Below are positions 59,008 through 64,000 of a DNA stretch of 64,000 nt, piece by piece. A model generated the notes under the pieces. That model was not told the DNA's origin and made no database searches. It worked only from the letters and a program-made list of their open reading frames with translations. The translations under genes were made by a program, and so were the position numbers. The stretch comes from Mermis nigrescens (lineage: Eukaryota; Nematoda; Enoplea; Mermithida; Mermithidae): positions 282,937 to 346,936 of the forward strand of contig JAVLUZ010000322.1 in NCBI GenBank assembly GCA_036768485.1. Direction: 5' to 3'. Each line of letters starts with the position of its first letter. The first letter of the stretch is position 1.

Positions 59008-59415
59008 CATACATGCACAGTATGGGAATTCTGGGGGAGGGGGCGGAATTATAAAGATGCCTTTTGGCTAAAAATGGTAAATACGCGTCAAAAACATCGT
59101 TTTTCAGCGTTTCTGAGGATGCTATATCTTTCTAGAGCATAAAAACATAAAAACGGTTCGAAAAAAATCAAAAAAGTCAAACAAATTCAACAAAATATAG
59201 TCAAAACATGAGTATAATGGCGCGAAGCGCCGAAAAGTTGGCACTTTTGAGCAGACAGATAGCTAAAAAAGGCTTAAAAAGCGCATTTTTAGAGAATTTT
59301 TGGCAACTTTCGAAAAATCGCCAATTCTGGGGGGTGAGAAAACTTTTGCGGGGGTTGAGATTTTTCCGAGAGGGAAGAGGGGTGAAACCCCTAAACCCCT
59401 CAATGGTCATGTATG
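59008..59415 (+). mobile_element. F2 hAT-like MITE in a NOL10 intron
   Basis: CATACATGCACAGTATGGG to GTCATGTATG; target GTTAGCAC / GTTAGCAG. Reference-quality copy with hairpin GGCGCGAAGCGCC at 59220. Confidence 0.87.
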
Positions 59416-60042
59416 GTTAGCAGTGGTCTGGTACCTACCCAAAGTTAAACTTCTCGATTGATTACTTCTGAATCACCATTAAAGACGAATTTTCGATCGT
59501 AAAATGAGCAAGCCAAATAAATGTGTCCACGAATTGAAGAAGAAGTTATGTATTACACTTTTCCGATTTCCTCAATTTTCGATTGAAAATTCTATAGGTC
59601 TAGGAGTCTCTCGAGCCAAAATTTCGCAATAATGGATAAGATGGAGAGGGCCAAAAATAAATTTAGTTCTTTTTCAATAGGTTCATCAACAATAATAGAA
59701 TATAATATAATTAGTAATACGTAGCACTCTAAAATTTCAAATGGGGGGATAGACGGCCGTTTTTCAGGGGGAGAGTAAAATAAATTACAATTTTCGGCCA
59801 CAAATTAGAAAAATGTCTAAAAATGGCCAAGAAACGCTAATTCGGGCCAAAAACGAGTTTGAACAATTCCTGACTGGTAGAAGGGGCGACCAAGTTTGGG
59901 TGGGGAATATCTATCCGCTGTTACACGTGTGGTGTAAACAATTATAGCAGGAAAGCAGGCGGTTTAAACTTAAGTTTAAAGTTTAGGGTGAATCTAGCGC
60001 TAAACAAATATGTCCTGAGGCAATGAAACTATTAATAATCAC

Positions 60043-60174
60043 CTTCCGGCTGATCAGTTTCTTCAAGTTCTTCGGTTATATTGTCCAAAAATGAACACCA
60101 GCGCGGGGCCGGGCCAACGCTGGGTATGTAATAAGTTAAAACTTTTTGTTCTTCGTTAGCCAGGAAGAATAATC
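60043..60174 (-). CDS. NOL10: NOL10 exon (YYIPSVGPAPRWCSFLDN)
   Basis: 132 nt: 2 nt, 43 codons, 1 nt. Encodes LFFLANEEQKVLTYYIP, SVGPAPRWCSFLDN and ITEELEETDQPE, the most conserved signature of the family (YYIP.LGPAPRWCSFLDNLTEELEE). Acceptor TTTAAG|GA completes a Gly codon with the preceding exon; donor GAAG|GTGATT gives a Val codon with the next. This is the end of the propeller and the entry to the NUC153-type C-terminal region. Confidence 0.94.
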
Positions 60175-61168
60175 CTTAAATGAGCGAGAAAAGTTCATTA
60201 AATGGGGCAAATCTTGGGCGCATTACAGCTTTAAGCCAAAAACGTTTACGAGCTTATGTGGCTCAAAACCTAAGTATAGCTTTAAAACAGCTTAGCTATG
60301 TACAAGTTCAGTGTAAAGTAGTGTAAATTTCTATCTATATCAAATAAGAAGAGGGTCGGCCATTTGTTCAGAATACGGATGAATAAGTCGTGTTAAATTC
60401 CTAAGACTAACTGGACAATGTACTACAGTAATTGCATCAGTCGACGGCATTAGTTTACATCGGACTTTGTCGTTTAAAGCCAAAGTTGTTACAAATTGAT
60501 TTCTTCCTATTTAAAGCTGTCAGCCTAGTCTTGTATGTCAAATCCATCCATTAAAAAATTGGTCTAATTTATGAGTCAAGGCGTCAATTGAAACTTTTAA
60601 TTTAAACCAATTTCGTAGCATTAACGCTGCTGGAATTGTAAAGGATCGTATTCTTTTCCCCACAAGAGAAAGTTGTTTATAAAAAGCAGTATGAAGAGGT
60701 ACATATGTAAATAAAAATACTATCAAGCTTAGCTTTGTAAAATTTTTAATATACATTCATAGGTATGCGCATTTCTCATTTTACATAGTCTAACGCTTTA
60801 CACTGTCAATAACTGTATTTTTTGTGCCGCATAAAATAACGTATAAATGCAAATTTAGTATAAAACGTGCCTGATATTCAACCATATCCGTAGCCTTTTT
60901 TGACAAAACCTTCTAAATCATCATTCTTTCAGCCTAAACACATTCATGTTCGTACATACATATGTATGACATATAGGCACATCATGAATACATAAAGGTC
61001 TTGTTTACACCAATACAGATTTATCTATTCCCATCACAAGAATAGCCAAAAAATCATCCATAAGTAATGCGAATTGAAGAGTATAACAATGGAAAAAATA
61101 AACAAAAAAATAGAAAAAAAAATACATGTAAATTAAAAAACTGTAAAATATAAAAATTATAAACGCAC

Positions 61169-61391
61169 CCGTGTTTCGAATCAGGCAGAGATCGTTTAAA
61201 TCGACTCCCGGCTCAACGGACGTGTAAGGCTTTCCGTTTTTGTCCTCGTGCCACAATTTTACAACTCGGCTATCCATAGACAAGACTAAATTTTCTTCCC
61301 GATCCGAAAAATCGATGCATTTAATCGGCAAATCGCAATTGTGATCCTTAATCAAATACGGCTTATTCGACCGTATATCGTAAAGTAAGAT
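61169..61391 (-). CDS. NOL10: NOL10 exon, WD40 (LPIKCIDFSD, DSRVVKLW)
   Basis: A 223-nt exon with 74 codons plus one base. It starts ILLYDIRSNKPYLIKDH after a strong acceptor (TTTTTTTTCAG), then shows CDLPIKCIDF, LSMDSRVVKLW and GKPYTSVEPGVDLNDLCL, which are core WD40 strands of NOL10. Donor ACGG|GTGCGT, phase 1. The open frame runs on past the donor into an AT-rich intron tail that should not be counted as protein. Confidence 0.93.
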
Positions 61392-61667
61392 CTGAAAAAA
61401 AACAGAGAAACTTATTCTATTAAAATGCGAACTTTAAAAAACATTTAAGCTTAAAACAAAATAAGCTTAATACTAGAAAAATTACTAATCGATTAAAAAC
61501 GCATAGAAACTTCATTCAAAAGTAGAAATAGCGACAAATATTTTTAGTGTAAACTAGCGTTCCCACATAAAATACAATCCCTGTAGTAGTATTCGTGTAA
61601 GCTTAATTTATCAGTGCTTCTTTTATCGCTTACTCAATCGCACTATTTATCGTGAATTACTAAATAT

Positions 61668-61742
61668 AATTTATTTATTATTTATTATTTATCTTTATTT
61701 ATTACTATTTATTATTTATTCAGTATTAATCATTGATATTTA
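61668..61742 (+). repeat. TTTATTA microsatellite
   Basis: Imperfect TTTATTATTTATTATTTATC run in a NOL10 intron. Confidence 0.8.
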
Positions 61743-61925
61743 CTCAGCTAATTATGAAGCTTTGTAAACAATTTAGGCCACTTTTGTTAAATGTAGACCA
61801 AGGCTTATTACAAAAACCGAGCTACTACGTATATTTCGAATTTCGGGTTTGAACTACGCACATGACGTGGGGCTACGAACATAAAAAATCAACATACGCA
61901 GATCTTTTTTAGTAAATATGCTAAC

Positions 61926-61999
61926 CTGACCAGTGCTTGTGCCGACGGCCAAGTGTAAAGCATCTTTAAAAGCGATGCTTGAAATGGAGGACAATTTTC
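61926..61999 (-). CDS. NOL10: NOL10 exon, WD40 (AVGTSTGQ)
   Basis: Encodes KLSSISSIAFKDALHLAVG then TSTGQ, the counterpart of SLPTISALKF...MAVGTTTGQ in animal NOL10. The donor CAG|GTTAGC is phase 0 and joins cleanly to the next exon (ILLYDIRS). The start was set at AAATTAG|GA. An acceptor further upstream (TTTTTTAG|CGA, about 62029) would add RKEVFFNIKLG; neither choice fixes the phase with the exon at 62761-62846. Confidence 0.8.
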
Positions 62000-62148
62000 C
62001 TAATTTAATATTAAAAAACACTTCCTTTCGCTAAAAAATACCAGAACAGGATAGAAATTTTTTTGATTACCATACATTATATATGTAAACACAATCGATA
62101 GCGTAAACGAACTCATAGTCAATAGGAAATTTTACAAGGGCTTACGGT

Positions 62149-62387
62149 CATACGTGGGCAGCAGCAAAATTCTGGGGGGTGCAAGATTTTTCAGAGGTCA
62201 AAAAATGACCTTAAAAATGGTGGTTTTGACGAAAAAACACCATTTTCAACGTTTCTCATCGAGCACTATCCATCGGCATAAAAAAATTGCGACGAAAACA
62301 AAGAAAAATTTTCAAAAATTGAATTCTGGGGGTATTTTGGTTTTTCGGGGGGAGGGCATACCCCCAACCAACCACGCCCAGGGTGCG
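62149..62387 (+). mobile_element. F1 MITE in a NOL10 intron
   Basis: CATACGTGGGCAGCAGC to CACGCCCAGGGTG, perfect 8-bp target CTTACGGT. It lies in the intron whose splice phase does not resolve. Confidence 0.87.
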
Positions 62388-62760
62388 CTTACGGTGCCAA
62401 GTACAAATCAGGATGTGATCCCTACCCTTCAAAAAAAGGGCGCCCCATTCTTCAGAAAGCGTGAGATTTTTCTGCACCCAATATCTTGCGCTTCAGGTGC
62501 TCTTTTTACCATTTTTGACCAAAAATCTATTTTTGGAATTTTTCAATTAAAATTTTTTCCTTCGACTTTTGGGCAGAAAAGAGATTGAATATGTACAAGG
62601 AAAAATTACACAAAAATACTTCTCTTAAAAAACAACTTGTTTGAAGCTATTTTTAAGTGCATTCTCCGCGTTTTACCAAGAATAGAAAGCCGTTCCAATA
62701 GAGTGGCCCACTTTTCCGCCCACCTAATATTCAAAACTGATCGCAAATTCACCTCCTTAC

Positions 62761-62846
62761 TTAATATTATCGATCAACAATGCTTTGGTCGTATCCAGCA
62801 CACCAACGGAATTTTTCGAACGCGGATCCCACGCTTCAACACATCC
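62761..62846 (-). CDS. NOL10: NOL10 exon, WD40 blade (GCVEAWDPR)
   Basis: Reads GCVEAWDPRSKNSVGVLD followed by TTKALLIDNI, matching the family's EGRVECWDPR blade. The acceptor is TTGCGTGATAG before GGA (phase 0) and the donor is AA|GTAAGG (phase 2). The next recognised exon does not offer a phase-compatible acceptor, so a micro-exon, another splice choice or a 1-base indel must be involved. It is the most upstream exon I can place; a 784-bp GC-rich transposon lies just upstream in the adjacent intron. Confidence 0.82.
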
Positions 62847-62970
62847 CTATCACGCAAATACAAAAAATTGATCGATTATCGATTTTTTATCGATTATTTA
62901 TCATTTTTTGATTTTCGAGTCGATTTTCTAAATTATCGATTTTAAGCCAAGCAGAGATGGAAACGCACAT

Positions 62971-63754
62971 TAGTGATCGACCGGAGATCCGGCTCCGGCT
63001 TCCGGCAAATCCGGCCATTTTTTCCACTTTCGGTGCTCCGGCCGGAGGACATCCGAAAATCGGCCGGAGGCCGGAGAATTTTTTCCCGTTTTTTTTGCAT
63101 AGTGACCCTACGTACAAATTGCTGACATTATGCTTTTTAAATTTAGTCAGAGCACAATACAATAGCAGAAAACGGGAATAGCACCAAATAAAGTGTCTAA
63201 CACCACCACAATCGTAAGATGTTCATTTTTAGGGATCGATTCATGCAATCGCTGTGAAAATCGCTGCAAGAAATTCCTGTTAACGCTAGAACTCATAGAG
63301 TAGCATAAGACGCAGTCTGGCCTGCACTGCACATGCTATACTAATTTTCCAGATAATGTTGCTGTCCATTCTGTACGTCATATCCGCGGTTCACTGAACA
63401 TAGTTTAGTACGTGACGTACCTATGTATATGCGGTCACACACAATCATGCCTCAACATCAAATATTGCCTATTGGCGCTCTATTTAGGGCAGGCTATGGA
63501 GACTGCTAAAATGATGACAAGTTTGCCGAATAAGTTCGAATGAAATTTCGTTGAATGTAGTCTATTTTACATAACTAACTAGCTGGTATGCAGTTTAGAT
63601 GCGCATGAACTTTGGTCTAGGTCTTGGTCACTAAGATGCCCTATCTATCCACACGTGTAAAATAATATTTCTCCGGCTCCGGCCTCCGGCTTCGGCCGGA
63701 GCAACAGTGGTCCAATCCGGCTCCGGCCATTTTGGCCGCTCCGGTAGATCACTA
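62971..63754. mobile_element. GC-rich hAT-like element, 784 bp
   Basis: TIRs TAGTGATCGACCGGAG and TAGTGATCTACCGGAG, flanks ACGCACAT / ACGCAAAT. Both subterminal zones (about 120 and 90 bp) are packed with CCGGAG/CTCCGG and GGCCGG repeats, unlike the AT-rich centre. No transposase frame. Lies upstream of the first NOL10 exon seen. Confidence 0.82.
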
Positions 63755-63874
63755 ACGCAAATCAGAGGCGATTTTAAAGTTTCAATTTAATGTATAATAA
63801 TTTTAGATATAAAATTGACTGAAATTTCAAATTCTGTTTCACACCATACAATAGTTATAAGTCATCAATACGAG

Positions 63875-64000
63875 AAAGAAGCAAGAAAGAAGAAAGAAAA
63901 TGAGGAGAAAAATAAATGAGTAAATAAATGAATGGATGAATAAATTTAAAAAAAATACTAAATGAAAAGAAAAGAGAAAAAAACCAACAAAAAAAAGAGA
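63875..64000 (+). repeat. Purine-rich low-complexity tract
   Basis: GAAAGAAGCAAGAAAGAAG, then AAATAAATGAATGGATGAAT and AAAAGAGAAAA runs to the window end. Confidence 0.75.

Larger units (their letters stand above)
43602..62846 (-). other. NOL10: NOL10 gene span (5' end outside window)
   Basis: Eleven minus-strand exons spell a protein that follows animal NOL10 (yeast Enp2) in order: WD40 blades, the WCSFLDN/TEELEE stretch, the YDDYKF and LRAYMHG region, the DDRFKALFENKDFQVD block, an acidic linker, and a basic C terminus ending in RRLRRSAAALNK. In yeast and human this protein works in the nucleolus in early 40S (SSU processome) assembly. Introns range from about 0.8 to 4.8 kb and are filled with hAT-like and foldback elements and one satellite. 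Nine of ten joins are GT-AG and phase-matched; the join 62761 to 61999 is not. N-terminal exons must lie beyond 64000. Confidence 0.9.

Overview
This window looks like a repeat-saturated, AT-rich nuclear genome of an invertebrate-type animal. Real coding sequence occurs only as short spliced exons with GT-AG borders, introns run to several kb, and nearly everything else is mobile DNA or satellite. The species cannot be named from the sequence. Most long open frames are by-products of repeated elements.

Genes. The best-supported gene is NOL10 (nucleolar WD40 protein, yeast Enp2) on the minus strand. Eleven exons run from about 62.85 kb down to a stop at 43.60 kb, from the middle of the WD40 region to the basic C terminus; the N terminus lies beyond the right edge. 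Nine of the ten exon joins are phase-consistent and one (62.8 to 62.0 kb) is not resolved. A single internal exon of mitochondrial COX6A lies on the plus strand at 8.1 kb; its other exons were not found. Two phase-compatible minus-strand exons (36.8 and 34.8 kb) encode part of an unrecognised multi-pass membrane protein. A broken PIF/Harbinger transposase relic lies at 15.0-16.4 kb.

Left part (1-20.7 kb). A dense mosaic of short elements flanked by 8-bp target duplications (hAT-like): family F1 (ends CATAGGTGGGC / CACACGTGGGCG), F2 (CATACATGCACAGCATGG), E (CACGGTTTTTTTTTGTA), F6 and the less certain F7. They are often nested. Tandem arrays lie at 14.3-14.6 and 17.6-18.1 kb, and a degenerate satellite rich in GTGTAAA/TTTACAC lies at 16.5-20.7 kb.

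Middle (20.7-33.2 kb). A 12.49-kb unit has near-identical inverted arms of about 3.3 and 3.8 kb, ends in TAGTCTGTTTCAT and is flanked by TA. A diverged paralogue of the target at 39.0-39.3 kb lacks the insertion, so the whole block behaves as one inserted element. Each arm carries the same splice-bordered candidate exon. Differences between the arms preserve empty sites of later hAT insertions.

Right part (33.2-64 kb). The duplicated satellite continues, then the NOL10 introns follow. These hold a four-part higher-order satellite (48.3-48.9 kb), foldback elements with Tc1/mariner-like ends (45.5, 50.5, 55.7, 57.0 kb), more F1/F2 copies and a GC-rich hAT-like element (63 kb). A mini-hairpin, GGCGC-GAA-GCGCC, recurs more than 20 times across otherwise unrelated families.
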